Source: an uncultured Ruegeria sp.
GTDB taxonomy: Bacteria; Pseudomonadota; Alphaproteobacteria; Rhodobacterales; Rhodobacteraceae
Direction of reading: 5' to 3'
Assembly (NCBI RefSeq): GCF_947497005.1
Contig: NZ_CANMFF010000007.1
Location: 62,001 to 126,000 of the forward strand
DNA: 64,000 nt
In this document: positions 1 to 8,413 of the stretch, piece after piece
Position numbering within the stretch: position 1 is the stretch's first letter
How the letters are laid out: the number at the start of each line of letters is the position of its first letter
Made by a program: the position numbers and the translations under genes
The notes under the pieces: generated by a model
The model's database searches: none
What the model saw: the letters and a program-made list of their open reading frames with translations, nothing else
Told to the model about the DNA's origin: nothing

Positions 1-587
1 ACTCCCATCTCGGTGTCATCCACTACAGACGCAATCGTATAGAGAACCTGGCCGTCGCCACGGATCAGAACCGGATCAGACACCGAGGCCGCATCGATCG
101 AGATGTCGCCTAGAATACCATCAGTCCATTCGATCCGCTCATGGTCCAGCTTGAAGCGCCAGACACCGTTGCCACGCTCGGCGCGCAAAGCCTCTTTCTC
201 GGCGTCCGACAGGTTCAGCGCAGCACGGTCATAGACCGGTGGCTTGCCCATGTTCAGCTGCTTCTTACGCTTCAGATCCAGTTCGGTTGGCGTTTCAAAC
301 GCCTCATAGAACCGGCCCATCTCGCGCAGTTTGTCGGCGGCCTCGGCATAACGATCCAAACGATCCGACTGCCGCTCGACCTTGTCCCAATGCAGACCCA
401 GCCACTCCATGTCCTGCTTGATGGCATCGACGTATTCTTCTTTCGACCGCTCAGGATCGGTGTCGTCAATGCGCAAGATGAACGTACCGCCAGCCTTGCG
501 GGCGATCAGATAGTTCATCAGGGCGGTGCGCAGGTTGCCCACATGTATATATCCGGTGGGCGACGGGGCAAAACGGGTGGTTGTCAT
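1..587 (-). CDS. gltX: Glutamate--tRNA ligase, N-terminal part (runs off window)
   Basis: Charges tRNA-Glu with glutamate in the cytoplasm (class I aminoacyl-tRNA synthetase). Only about 195 N-terminal residues are inside the window; the rest lies beyond base 1. The protein begins MTTTRFAPSPTGYIHVGN, the classic GlnRS/GluRS start with the HIGH-type motif (HVGN) in the ATP site, followed by LRIDDTDPERS, typical of GluRS. The ATG at 587 is preceded by an AGGAGA ribosome-binding site. Roseobacters often carry two gltX paralogues; which one this is cannot be told from this part. Confidence 0.95.
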   Translation of the reverse strand, partial: MTTTRFAPSPTGYIHVGNLRTALMNYLIARKAGGTFILRIDDTDPERSKEEYVDAIKQDMEWLGLHWDKVERQSDRLDRYAEAADKLREMGRFYEAFETPTELDLKRKKQLNMGKPPVYDRAALNLSDAEKEALRAERGNGVWRFKLDHERIEWTDGILGDISIDAASVSDPVLIRGDGQVLYTIASVVDDTEMG

Positions 588-662
588 GGGTGTCTCCTGT
601 TGGCGCGGCTCTTGTCACATAGGGGCGATTTTGTCCAGCCGCCGCTTGGTCCTTCAGGCGTT

Positions 663-1097
663 TCAGGAAGGTTCTACTGGCCACAACTTGTTGAGATCGT
701 CCAACCCTGCGCGAATTAACTCGGACAATACACCTGTATCGACATCCGCCAGCTTGTTCACATAAAGGCACGACTTACCCAGCTTGTGCTTACCCAATCT
801 GGACGTGATATCCCCGAAATCTGCGTAGCCTGGCATGATGTAGATCACCAACGCCGATTTGCGTGGGGAAAACCCGGTTGCCAGGAAATCCCCTTCACGA
901 CCCGATTTGTAACGATAGTGGTACCGGCCATACCCGATGATCGACGGCCCCCACATGACCGGAGCATATCCGGTAACGGTACGAAAAAGATTGTCCAGCG
1001 CCTGTGCGTCTTCGGCCCGGCGTGCCGGTTTGATCGTCGCCAGGAAATCTGCAACGGCTTGATCCGTTGGAACCGTCTTGTTTTCTGATCGCGCCAT
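663..1097 (-). CDS. DUF1801 (YdhG-like) domain protein
   Basis: A 144-residue soluble protein resembling the DUF1801/YdhG family, whose molecular role is not established. The family pattern is seen in the PVMWGPSIIGYG stretch, followed by YHYRYKSGREGD and a C-terminal KLGKSCLYVNKLADVD segment. I start at the ATG at 1097; a TTG two codons further upstream is also open but less likely. No clear ribosome-binding site is visible. It points the same way as gltX with a 75-bp gap, so co-transcription is possible, but no functional link is evident. Confidence 0.8.
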   Translation of the reverse strand: MARSENKTVPTDQAVADFLATIKPARRAEDAQALDNLFRTVTGYAPVMWGPSIIGYGRYHYRYKSGREGDFLATGFSPRKSALVIYIMPGYADFGDITSRLGKHKLGKSCLYVNKLADVDTGVLSELIRAGLDDLNKLWPVEPS

Positions 1098-1213
1098 GAA
1101 CAAAAATTAACACGTAATGTTCATCCACGCACCCCATCTGGATGGCATATAAGCTGGCAAGAGACTCACGACGCCCTAATTGAACCGAAGATGTCCTGAC
1201 AGGGAGAACGAAA

Positions 1214-2146
1214 ATGACGATTAAACTCACTCGCCGCAGCGCCTTGGGGGCTGCCGCCGCCTTGCCGTTTGCATCCGCAGCAGCACCGGTTCTGGCCGCA
1301 GGGACGGAATCCAAAGCAAACTCGACCATCGCGAAGTCATTTCAAGTTGGCGATTTCACCGTCACGACCCTGCTGGATGGCAGCTTTCCGCGCGACGGCG
1401 CCAAAGAGATTTTCGGTGGCGGAGCATCAGACGAAGAATTCGCCAAGATTTCGGCGGAAAACTTTATTCCGGCGGATGCCGCGCAGTTTTTCTTTACCCC
1501 CTCATTGGTCAATACCGGCTCAGAGCTGGTTCTGTTTGACACCGGGCTTGGGCAAGGTGGCATTCAGGCCGCGCTGGCTGATGCGGGCTTGACCCCGGAT
1601 CAGGTCGATGTGGTTGTGATCACCCATATGCACCCCGACCACATCGGCGGCATGACGACCGATGGCGCGCCTACTTTCGCCAATGCGCGCTATGTGACGG
1701 CTACACCGGAGTATGATTTCTGGGCAGCGCAGGACGCAGGCAATCGTGTCGGTGATCTGGTCGCCGAAAAAGTAACGCCACTGGCCGAGAAAATGACGTT
1801 TGTCGGGGATGGGGGCGAGATTGCATCGGGCATCACCGCAGTTGCCGCTTTCGGCCACACGCCGGGTCACACAGTGTATCATCTGGAAAGCAACGGGCAG
1901 CGTCTGGTGCTGACGGCGGATTTGGCCAATCACTATGTCTGGTCTTTCGCCCATCCTGAATGGGAAGTCCGGTTTGACATGGACAAAGCCGCGGCAACCG
2001 CTGCGCGCCGCAATGTTCTGGGTATGCTGGCGGCCGACAAAGTGCCGATGGTCGGCTATCACATGCCCTTCCCCGGTGCAGGCTATGTCGAACCTCGCGG
2101 TGACGGGTTCCGCTTTGTCCCGGTCAGCTATCAGATGATGGGTTAA
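1214..2146 (+). CDS. Exported metallo-beta-lactamase-fold hydrolase
   Basis: A 310-residue MBL-fold metallohydrolase, probably periplasmic. The N-terminus has a twin-arginine-like signal (TRRSALGAAAA, then an Ala-rich stretch to about residue 29). The metal-binding motif THMHPDHIGG lies near residues 137-146, with later ligands in GHTPGH and the aspartate in LTADLANH. That set is typical of the AttM/glyoxalase II-like branch, which includes lactonases, but the substrate cannot be read from sequence. The start has a good AGGGAG ribosome-binding site. It is convergent with the following oxidoreductase gene, with 4 bp between the stops. Confidence 0.88.
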   Translation: MTIKLTRRSALGAAAALPFASAAAPVLAAGTESKANSTIAKSFQVGDFTVTTLLDGSFPRDGAKEIFGGGASDEEFAKISAENFIPADAAQFFFTPSLVNTGSELVLFDTGLGQGGIQAALADAGLTPDQVDVVVITHMHPDHIGGMTTDGAPTFANARYVTATPEYDFWAAQDAGNRVGDLVAEKVTPLAEKMTFVGDGGEIASGITAVAAFGHTPGHTVYHLESNGQRLVLTADLANHYVWSFAHPEWEVRFDMDKAAATAARRNVLGMLAADKVPMVGYHMPFPGAGYVEPRGDGFRFVPVSYQMMG

Positions 2147-2150
2147 GCTA

Positions 2151-3482
2151 TCAGTACCCCGGATCCGGCCGCACTTTTGAACCATCGGTAAACCGCGACA
2201 GGCGAAAGGCGGCCGGGTCCACGCAAGGCGTTGTTTCGGCAACCAGATCAGCCATCAATCGCCCCGCTCCGGGTCCGATGCCAAAACCATGGCCGGAAAA
2301 CCCTGTGGCAATGTACATTCCCGGCAAGTCATCCACACCCGAGATGACTGGAATGGCATCCGGGGTCACATCGATCATGCCCGCCCAGCTTTGAACGATC
2401 TCGCCGTTCAGCAAAATGGGATACCCCTTGCAAGCGCGGGCCCAAGCGTTGCGCAATACTTTTTGTGACGGCTCCGGGTCCAAAATCCGGCAATGCTCGA
2501 ACGGTGTCACATCTGTCGGCAGCCATCTCCGGTCCTGCCGCGCTTCGATGGCCCAGCGTTTAGAGAGGCGAAAACGCAGGGACTTCCATTCCTGTGCGAA
2601 GGCGGGCAGGAACCGCATCGCCAGGCGGAAACTGTCGGGCACAATGTCCACTGTGTTTTCGTGACCGGAAGCAATTGTGTAACCGCCATCGGCCCGTTTT
2701 CGGATCGCAAAATCATCCGACCACAACGATACCTCGGGCCCGTCCGCAACCGGAGATGTGCGCAGGACCGTATTCAGAACCTTGAGCTGCGGCAGCTCAA
2801 TTCCCGCATTGCCCGCAAACAGGCGCGACCACGCCCCCCCGGCCAGAACGACGCGGCCACAAGCAACCTTGCCGCGTTCCGTGAACACACCGGCAATACG
2901 GCCATCCTGTTCGTCCACACTCCGCACGGCACAGTTTGTCATGATAACTGCACCTTGGTTTCGCGCGGCCTCGACGATGGCCGGGGCAGTCCATTGTGGT
3001 TCGGCACGTCCGTCCTGCGGCATATACAACGCTGTTTCAAAACCCGTTTGGTTCCTTTGCAGAAGACCTGCCAACTGACCGCCCGAAACTATCCGTGCAC
3101 CGGTCTGCAAACCTTCCACATGGCGCAACCAACGCTTCAAATTGCTCGCGTCCCTCTTGCCTGACGCGCCAAAAAGGATGCCGGATTGACTATAGCCCGT
3201 TTTGCGTTCCAGCCGGTCATCAAGGGATTGCCAGATGCGCAAAGCTTCTTGCATCAGGGGTATTTCCCGTGGATCCCGCATCCCCAAACGTACCCACCCC
3301 CAGTTGCGAGAACTTTGTTCAGCGGCGATCTGCCCCTTTTCGCACAGAAGGACCGAGGCACCCCGCTCAGCCAGTTCCAGCGCGGTTGAAACACCGATGA
3401 TGCCGCCGCCAATGACCACAACATCGACGGATTTGGGAAGGGCAAGATCAGATTCTACAGGAGTCGGTTTAGGAGCGGTCAT
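2151..3482 (-). CDS. FAD-dependent oxidoreductase, DadA/sarcosine-oxidase-like
   Basis: A 443-residue flavoprotein of the DAO superfamily (D-amino-acid dehydrogenase, sarcosine and glycine oxidase relatives), which oxidises amine substrates. The dinucleotide-binding motif VVIGGGIIGVSTALELAERG is near the N-terminus, followed by EQSSRNWGWVR. The C-terminus has GMYIATGFSGHGFGIGPGAG, the second FAD-contact segment of this family. I start at the ATG at 3482, which has an AAGG ribosome-binding site; a TTG immediately upstream is the alternative. The substrate is unknown and no substrate-specific neighbour is present. Confidence 0.88.
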   Translation of the reverse strand: MTAPKPTPVESDLALPKSVDVVVIGGGIIGVSTALELAERGASVLLCEKGQIAAEQSSRNWGWVRLGMRDPREIPLMQEALRIWQSLDDRLERKTGYSQSGILFGASGKRDASNLKRWLRHVEGLQTGARIVSGGQLAGLLQRNQTGFETALYMPQDGRAEPQWTAPAIVEAARNQGAVIMTNCAVRSVDEQDGRIAGVFTERGKVACGRVVLAGGAWSRLFAGNAGIELPQLKVLNTVLRTSPVADGPEVSLWSDDFAIRKRADGGYTIASGHENTVDIVPDSFRLAMRFLPAFAQEWKSLRFRLSKRWAIEARQDRRWLPTDVTPFEHCRILDPEPSQKVLRNAWARACKGYPILLNGEIVQSWAGMIDVTPDAIPVISGVDDLPGMYIATGFSGHGFGIGPGAGRLMADLVAETTPCVDPAAFRLSRFTDGSKVRPDPGY

Positions 3483-3620
3483 CAATAGGCCTTACTCTGT
3501 CGCTTGGACCGCTATGGAGACCAAGACACAAAGCAAAGGCAATATCCATTGCCGTGATGACCACAGGAAATTTGGCGTCAGTGACCTAGACGCCAAAGGT
3601 TATGAATGCAGCAGGAAGGT

Positions 3621-3896
3621 TTACGCCGCGCCGGACAGTTCTGCCCATTTCTGACGCAGAACAGCAGACAACCGCTTGTCTTTCATTGCTGCTTGCGCGG
3701 TCACGTCTTCCTGCGGAATCAAAATCGGAAACTCGGGCCGCAACGTGGCCACAGTCCGATCCTCTGACTGCCGCTGCTCGTTCAACAAATCGGCAATCGC
3801 TGCATCCAGCTTCTCTTCATCCAACTCTTGCGGCGGAGACTCCATCGTCCGCCATTTCAAAAGTGGATGAACAGGTCTTTCATATTCCTCGTACAT
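3621..3896 (-). CDS. Hypothetical protein, start uncertain
   Basis: I do not recognise this protein. The reading frame can extend to 4007 (128 codons), but the more credible part begins at MYEEYERP (ATG at 3896, 91 residues), because the upstream part has odd composition and no ribosome-binding site. ATGs at 3989 and 3884 are alternatives. The C-terminal half is mostly charged and helical with no transmembrane segment. The sequence around 3890-4150 is more AT-rich than its neighbours. It could be a short conserved Rhodobacterales protein or a chance frame. Confidence 0.45.
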   Translation of the reverse strand: MYEEYERPVHPLLKWRTMESPPQELDEEKLDAAIADLLNEQRQSEDRTVATLRPEFPILIPQEDVTAQAAMKDKRLSAVLRQKWAELSGAA

Positions 3897-4116
3897 TTTA
3901 ACACCAAACCATTCACTCAGATATCCAACCCCGGATACGTCGCGTTCACCAAAATCAGCTTTGCAACTGCAACAAACAATGCGTCGCATCCGCCCCACAT
4001 TGGGCAACTTCCAAGCAAAAATGTGTCAGAAAAATGTCATCCAAACAAGTCTGGGGTGGCCTTTTTTGCCTCTTTCCACAGGCAATACCCCCCGACCTGA
4101 GAACAATGCGCGCAAA

Positions 4117-4134
4117 GGAAACTTCACTGTTTCC
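4117..4134 (-). terminator. Possible weak terminator hairpin of nadE
   Basis: GGAAAC (4117-4122) pairs with GTTTCC (4129-4134) around a 6-nt loop, followed on the minus strand by a short T-rich stretch. It lies 25 bp past the nadE stop. The stem is only 6 bp, so this is a weak candidate. Confidence 0.3.
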
Positions 4135-4158
4135 AATTGCCTGGTGAACCTTCGGCTT

Positions 4159-5817
4159 TCAGCGACGTTCGCGCCAGCGATTCACGATCGGGTACCGCCG
4201 GTCCAGCCAGAATGCCCGGTTGCTCAGGCGCGTACCCGGAGCGGACTGGAAACGCTTGTACTCGCTGATATAGATCAGATGTTCGACCCTTCTCGCATCC
4301 GCCTCGTCAAATCCAGCGGCGACACAATCCGCGGTGGACCCATCCTGATCGACTAGAATATCAAGTATCCCGTCCAGTACGGGATAGTCCGGCAGGCTGT
4401 CGCTGTCCTTCTGATCCTCACGCAGTTCGGCGCTAGGTGGCTTGTCGATGACTGACGGGCGAATGACCTCACCGTCAGGTCCCATCATCCAGTCGCGATG
4501 ATTGGCGTTGCGCCAGCGGCAGGTTTCGAACACGCGGGTCTTGTACATATCCTTGATCGGGTTATAGCCGCCATTCATGTCGCCATAGATCGTGGCATAG
4601 CCCACCGCGACCTCGGATTTGTTGCCAGTGGTCAACAGCATTTCGCCGAACTTGTTCGAGATCGCCATCAGTAGCAACCCGCGCAGGCGCGACTGAATGT
4701 TCTCTTCAGTCAGCCCTTCCTCCAGCCCTACAAACAGCGGGGCCAGAGTGTTGGTGACAGCTGTCCGGCTTTCAGCAATCGGCACAAAGTCATAGTGTAC
4801 ACCCAGCGCCTTGGCGACGGCCTCGGCATCTTCCAGTGATTCCTGGCTGGTATACTCCGATGGCAGCATCACGCAGCGCACGTTGTCAGCACCGATGGCG
4901 TCCACCGCAATGGTCGCGACTAACGCGGAATCGACCCCGCCAGATAATCCCAGCAACGCCTTTTTGAAGCCGGTCTTGCCCATGTAGTCACGCAAGGATT
5001 GAACCATCGCGCGATAGTCCTGCTCCCACACATCCGGCTGAGGCACGATCTCGGCAGGCACAATCTGCCAGCCATCATTGCCACGCTCAAGATCCACCTG
5101 AGTAACCGCTTCGTCGAACACAGGCATCCGGAATGCCAGTTCTCCGCCCGGGTTCAGGCCAAAGCTGGCACCGTCAAAGACCTGATCATCCTGCCCACCA
5201 ACCATGTTCAGGTAAATCAGCGGGAGGCCAGTCTCGACCACACGCGCGACCATGTGGTTCAGGCGCACATCGTATTTGTTCCGGAAATAAGGCGATCCAT
5301 TGGGGATCAGCAGAAACTCGGCACCAGTTTCCTCCAGTGTTTCGGCCACATCCGGGTGCCAGCCATCTTCGCAGATCGGGCTGCCTATTCGGAAATTTCC
5401 TACCGAGTACGGCCCGCCCAGAGGGCCTGCATTGTACAGGCGCACTTCGTCAAAGACGGTCTCATTCGGCAAATGGTGTTTCAGAACCTTGCTGGTGATC
5501 CGCCCACCCTTCAGGATCAGATAGGCGTTGTAGAGCTTTCCGTCATCGACCCAAGGACCACCTATGGCAATGGCGGGACCTTCGGCACATTTCTCGGCCA
5601 GCGCCTCGACCGCAGCCATGGCCGCCCAATGAAACACCGGTTTCAGAACAAGATCCTGCGTGTTGTAGCCGGAGATAAACATTTCGGGGTAGGCCACCAG
5701 ATCGGCACCCGCCGTTTTGCCTTGTTCCCAGGCGGCAAAGGCTTTGGCGGCATTGCCGTCGATGTCCCCCACGGTCGGGTTCAGTTGCGCCAGAGTAATA
5801 CGGAAACGGTCGGCCAT
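4159..5817 (-). CDS. nadE: NAD+ synthase, glutamine-hydrolysing
   Basis: Last step of NAD+ biosynthesis: amidates deamido-NAD+ using ATP and glutamine-derived ammonia. The 552-residue protein has the expected two domains. An N-terminal nitrilase-type amidase carries catalytic Glu in AYPEMF, Lys in KVLKHHLPN and Cys in SPICEDGWHPD. A C-terminal synthetase carries the P-loop LLGLSGGVDSAL, then LLTTGNKSEVAVGY and the DKPPSAELR segment. I choose the ATG at 5817 (MADRFRI) because GAGGGC precedes it; the longer frame to 5850 lacks a site. It is divergent from the MORN-repeat gene. Confidence 0.96.
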   Translation of the reverse strand: MADRFRITLAQLNPTVGDIDGNAAKAFAAWEQGKTAGADLVAYPEMFISGYNTQDLVLKPVFHWAAMAAVEALAEKCAEGPAIAIGGPWVDDGKLYNAYLILKGGRITSKVLKHHLPNETVFDEVRLYNAGPLGGPYSVGNFRIGSPICEDGWHPDVAETLEETGAEFLLIPNGSPYFRNKYDVRLNHMVARVVETGLPLIYLNMVGGQDDQVFDGASFGLNPGGELAFRMPVFDEAVTQVDLERGNDGWQIVPAEIVPQPDVWEQDYRAMVQSLRDYMGKTGFKKALLGLSGGVDSALVATIAVDAIGADNVRCVMLPSEYTSQESLEDAEAVAKALGVHYDFVPIAESRTAVTNTLAPLFVGLEEGLTEENIQSRLRGLLLMAISNKFGEMLLTTGNKSEVAVGYATIYGDMNGGYNPIKDMYKTRVFETCRWRNANHRDWMMGPDGEVIRPSVIDKPPSAELREDQKDSDSLPDYPVLDGILDILVDQDGSTADCVAAGFDEADARRVEHLIYISEYKRFQSAPGTRLSNRAFWLDRRYPIVNRWRERR

Positions 5818-5971
5818 GCTGCCCTCTTGCCTCGTCTGTCCTATTGCCATTTAGCAGATCACCGCGCGAGTAAAAGGCCAATGCGCCAAAACCCGTTGCC
5901 CTGCCCTCGACGGTATCCTAGTTTTGCGGCCAAAGATGCAATCAGCGATGACCCGGCAGGCAGGACCAACA

Positions 5972-7360
5972 ATGAACATGATCCGAAACTCAATTCTGGC
6001 AGCGGGGATGAGCCTGACCGCCGCGACCGCTTTCGCACAGGACGGAACGGTTATCGTCAAGGATGACGAAGTTGGTGGCGTCTATGAAGGCACCTATGAA
6101 AACGGTTTGCGCCACGGAACGGGAACATACCGTCTGCCGAACGGATTCGAATACACCGGTCAGTGGATGGAAGGCGAAATTCAGGGTCAGGGCGTTACGC
6201 GCTACCCGGATGGATCAGTTTACGAGGGCTCGTTCGCCAAAGGTCAGCCCGAAGGGCGCGGCAAGATCATCTATGCCAATGGCAGCAGCTATGACGGCGA
6301 ATGGTCTGGCGGCTCCATCAACGGCGCTGGTATCGCTGAATTTGCCAATGGCTCGCGCTATGAGGGTGAGTTCAAAGACGCTCAACGGTACGGCAAGGGC
6401 GTGCTAACCTTCCCAGATGGATACATCTATGATGGCGACTGGGTGGATGGCCAGCGGCAAGGCAAGGCGAAGATTACCTATGCAGATGGCAGTAAATACG
6501 AAGGCGATATCAGCGCAGGGCTACGTGATGGTACGGGTACTCAGACGATGCCCGATGGAATGGTATATGCGGGTGAATGGACGCAGGATCAGATCACCGG
6601 GACAGGTCGACTTACCTATGCCAATGATGACGTCTACGAAGGTGATCTGGTTGAAGGACGCCGCCAGGGCAGGGGCAAGGTCACTCACGCTGCAGGGGAC
6701 GTATATGAAGGCGATTTCGTCGATGATCGTCGCCATGGGAAAGGTACTTTCACCGGAACGGATGGCTTTGTGTACACAGGTGACTGGAATCAGGGTCAAA
6801 TCGAAGGCCTTGGTGAGGTAACCTATCCCGACGGCTCTGTATATGTCGGCGACTTCGTGGCCGATCTGGCGGAAGGAAATGGCCGTATCACCTATCCTGA
6901 CGGTTCAACCTACGAAGGAGAGTGGATCGCGGGTGTGATCGAAGGTCAGGGCACAGCAACCTATGCCACCGGTATGATCTACAAGGGTCAGTTCAAAAAC
7001 GCGCAAAGCCACGGCAAGGGCGTTGTAACCCGTGCAGACGGTTCGATCTATGATGGTGAGTGGGTCGACGGTGTCCGTGAGGGCAAGGGTAAGGCAACTT
7101 ACTCGGATGGCACTGTGTATACCGGAGATTTCCTGAACGGAAAACGGCACGGCAAAGGCGAAATCGTAACCCCTGCCGGGTTCAAATATGACGGTGACTG
7201 GTCCGAAGGCAAAATCAATGGCGAAGGCATCGCGACCTACTCGAACGGCGACGTCTACGAAGGCAACTTCGTCGAAAACAAACGGCAGGGCAGCGGAACC
7301 ATGCGCTATGCAAACGGGCAGGAAGAAACCGGCATTTGGGAAAACGGTGTCTTGCCAAAT
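5972..7360 (+). repeat. Tandem 69-bp coding repeats (MORN units)
   Basis: The coding region is built from 69-bp units encoding 23 residues each, visible as recurrent TATGAAGG/TATGATGG-type codons at a constant period. A second level of repetition has a period of nine units (about 621 bp). Units have diverged in DNA sequence, so recent slippage is not evident. Confidence 0.8.
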
Positions 7361-7453
7361 CAAACCCCGGCACAGCAGAGCGGGACAGACACACCGGCAC
7401 AGCAGAGCGAACCGGATGCAGGAACCACAGAACCTGAAGCCTCTGACGGTTGA
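5972..7453 (+). CDS. Exported MORN-repeat protein (19 repeats)
   Basis: A 493-residue protein with a Sec-type signal peptide (MNMIRNSILAAG to TAFAQ), so probably periplasmic or surface-associated. After the signal it is almost entirely 23-residue MORN repeats of the form YxGxW/FxxGxxxGxGxxxYxDG. I count 18 full repeats plus a degenerate last one (ETGIWENG), then a low-complexity tail with two TPAQQS units and acidic residues. Repeats 2-9 align best with repeats 11-18, showing an internal block duplication. MORN repeats form extended beta structures often involved in membrane or protein contacts; the role here is unknown. The start has AGGA upstream of ATG 5972. Confidence 0.9.
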   Translation: MNMIRNSILAAGMSLTAATAFAQDGTVIVKDDEVGGVYEGTYENGLRHGTGTYRLPNGFEYTGQWMEGEIQGQGVTRYPDGSVYEGSFAKGQPEGRGKIIYANGSSYDGEWSGGSINGAGIAEFANGSRYEGEFKDAQRYGKGVLTFPDGYIYDGDWVDGQRQGKAKITYADGSKYEGDISAGLRDGTGTQTMPDGMVYAGEWTQDQITGTGRLTYANDDVYEGDLVEGRRQGRGKVTHAAGDVYEGDFVDDRRHGKGTFTGTDGFVYTGDWNQGQIEGLGEVTYPDGSVYVGDFVADLAEGNGRITYPDGSTYEGEWIAGVIEGQGTATYATGMIYKGQFKNAQSHGKGVVTRADGSIYDGEWVDGVREGKGKATYSDGTVYTGDFLNGKRHGKGEIVTPAGFKYDGDWSEGKINGEGIATYSNGDVYEGNFVENKRQGSGTMRYANGQEETGIWENGVLPNQTPAQQSGTDTPAQQSEPDAGTTEPEASDG

Positions 7454-7457
7454 TCAC

Positions 7458-8123
7458 TCACCAGGGAACAGGTTTCCCGGCCCAGTCATAGAACCCACCG
7501 GTATTCTCCGGTTTTAACCCGTTGATCACAGACAACAGGTTGATGGCGGCTTCCTCAGGTTCAACGGCGGGATGTCGGTTCAGATACTCCTGAGTGAACT
7601 CCGTCTTGACCGTACCGGGATGCAAAGAAACACAGATCGTCTGTTTATGTGTCCGGGCCAATTCAATGGCCGCAGTATGGACGACCTGATTAACCGCTGC
7701 CTTGGCCGCGCGGTAACTGACCCAGCCACCCATCCGGTTGTCCCCGATGGATCCGACCCGCGCGGACAATACCGCGAAGACCGAACGCTTCTTTCTTGGC
7801 AACAAGTGATGTGCCCGGCTCACCACCAGCGCCGGACCAACAGTATTCAATGCAAACTGATCCAACATCGCCTTGGCTGAAACAGACCGAATGGTTTTTT
7901 CTGGCGCGCCGCCATCTATTTCCAGCGCCCCTGAAGCGACCAGAACAAGGTCGAATGGACCCGAAAGGCAGTCAAGCATCTGGAGCGCTCGGTTTGAATC
8001 CGTCAGATCAAACCCATCAACCGAGCGGGAGAGACGCGTCACCGAAACGCCCTGTGCTTCCAACTGCTTGCAAATTGCCGCGCCAATCCCGCCGGAAGCA
8101 CCAATAATCAAGGCCGTATCCAT
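7458..8123 (-). CDS. SDR-family oxidoreductase, CsgA/YciK-like
   Basis: A 221-residue short-chain dehydrogenase/reductase using NAD(P)H. The cofactor motif is GASGGIG at residues 8-14. The catalytic residues are in LSARVGSIG (Ser) and the YRAAK motif (Tyr/Lys). SLHPGTVKTEF after the active site is typical of the C-factor-like SDR group. The canonical NNAG motif is replaced by LVASGAL, a known variation in this subgroup. It converges on the MORN gene with 4 bp between stops. The substrate is not predictable. Confidence 0.87.
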   Translation of the reverse strand: MDTALIIGASGGIGAAICKQLEAQGVSVTRLSRSVDGFDLTDSNRALQMLDCLSGPFDLVLVASGALEIDGGAPEKTIRSVSAKAMLDQFALNTVGPALVVSRAHHLLPRKKRSVFAVLSARVGSIGDNRMGGWVSYRAAKAAVNQVVHTAAIELARTHKQTICVSLHPGTVKTEFTQEYLNRHPAVEPEEAAINLLSVINGLKPENTGGFYDWAGKPVPW

Positions 8124-8231
8124 TTGCGACCAGCTAGCGGCATCGGCGGATCAATCAAGAGAAATGGAATAAAGAAACTCTTACACTTCAACCTGTCGAA
8201 AATTCGTTCTTTTCATTCCTGTCGTCGTCTG

Positions 8232-8246
8232 TATAACCTCAACCCC
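8232..8246 (+). promoter_or_regulatory. Candidate -10 element of the leuA leader transcript
   Basis: TATAAC at 8232-8237 ends 9 bp before the leader ATG at 8247, so transcription would begin at or just before that ATG. A leaderless start would explain why no ribosome-binding site precedes it. I see no convincing -35 hexamer, so confidence is limited. Confidence 0.35.
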
Positions 8247-8333
8247 ATGATCAACCGCGCAGATATCCCTTTTGCCGACACCGCCCTTCGCGGTGCGTCT
8301 CTGCGTGGCCTACTGATCCTAATCCGCCTCTGA
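8247..8333 (+). CDS. leuL: Probable leucine leader peptide for leuA attenuation
   Basis: A 28-codon reading frame ending in GLLILIRL immediately before its TGA. Six of 28 residues are Leu, and three Ile add to the branched-chain content. Two of the Leu codons in the terminal run are CTA, which is rare in this GC-rich genome; leucine leader peptides of enteric bacteria also use CTA. The stop lies inside the left arm of a perfect 10-bp hairpin. The 81-bp space to leuA and these features fit ribosome-mediated control by charged tRNA-Leu. It has no ribosome-binding site and may be translated from a leaderless mRNA. Confidence 0.7.
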   Translation: MINRADIPFADTALRGASLRGLLILIRL

Positions 8334-8378
8334 GCGTGCCATCCGGCGCGCCCGCTCAGAGGAGGACGCCAGCGCGCC
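8327..8378 (+). promoter_or_regulatory. Alternative hairpins of the leuA leader
   Basis: Hairpin A: CCTCTGAGCG (8327-8336) pairs perfectly with CGCTCAGAGG (8353-8362). Hairpin B: GGCGCGC (8345-8351), in the loop of A, pairs perfectly with GCGCGCC (8372-8378). The two cannot form together as simple hairpins. The left arm of A overlaps the last leader codons and stop, so ribosome position would choose between them. Neither is followed by a good T-run, so control might be by Rho or at translation rather than by a classic terminator. Confidence 0.6.
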
Positions 8379-8413
8379 AAAAAGGCTTTAGGACAGACAA
8401 GAAAGAGATTCCC

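Noticed and set aside
4999..6066. 355-codon plus-strand frame opposite nadE
   Set aside because: It is antisense to a full-length NadE with intact motifs, and its translation has no recognisable domain.
8336..8413. In-frame GTG extension of leuA to 8336
   Set aside because: The added residues are Arg/Pro-rich, overlap the leader hairpins, and LeuA proteins start near the IFDTTLRDGE motif.
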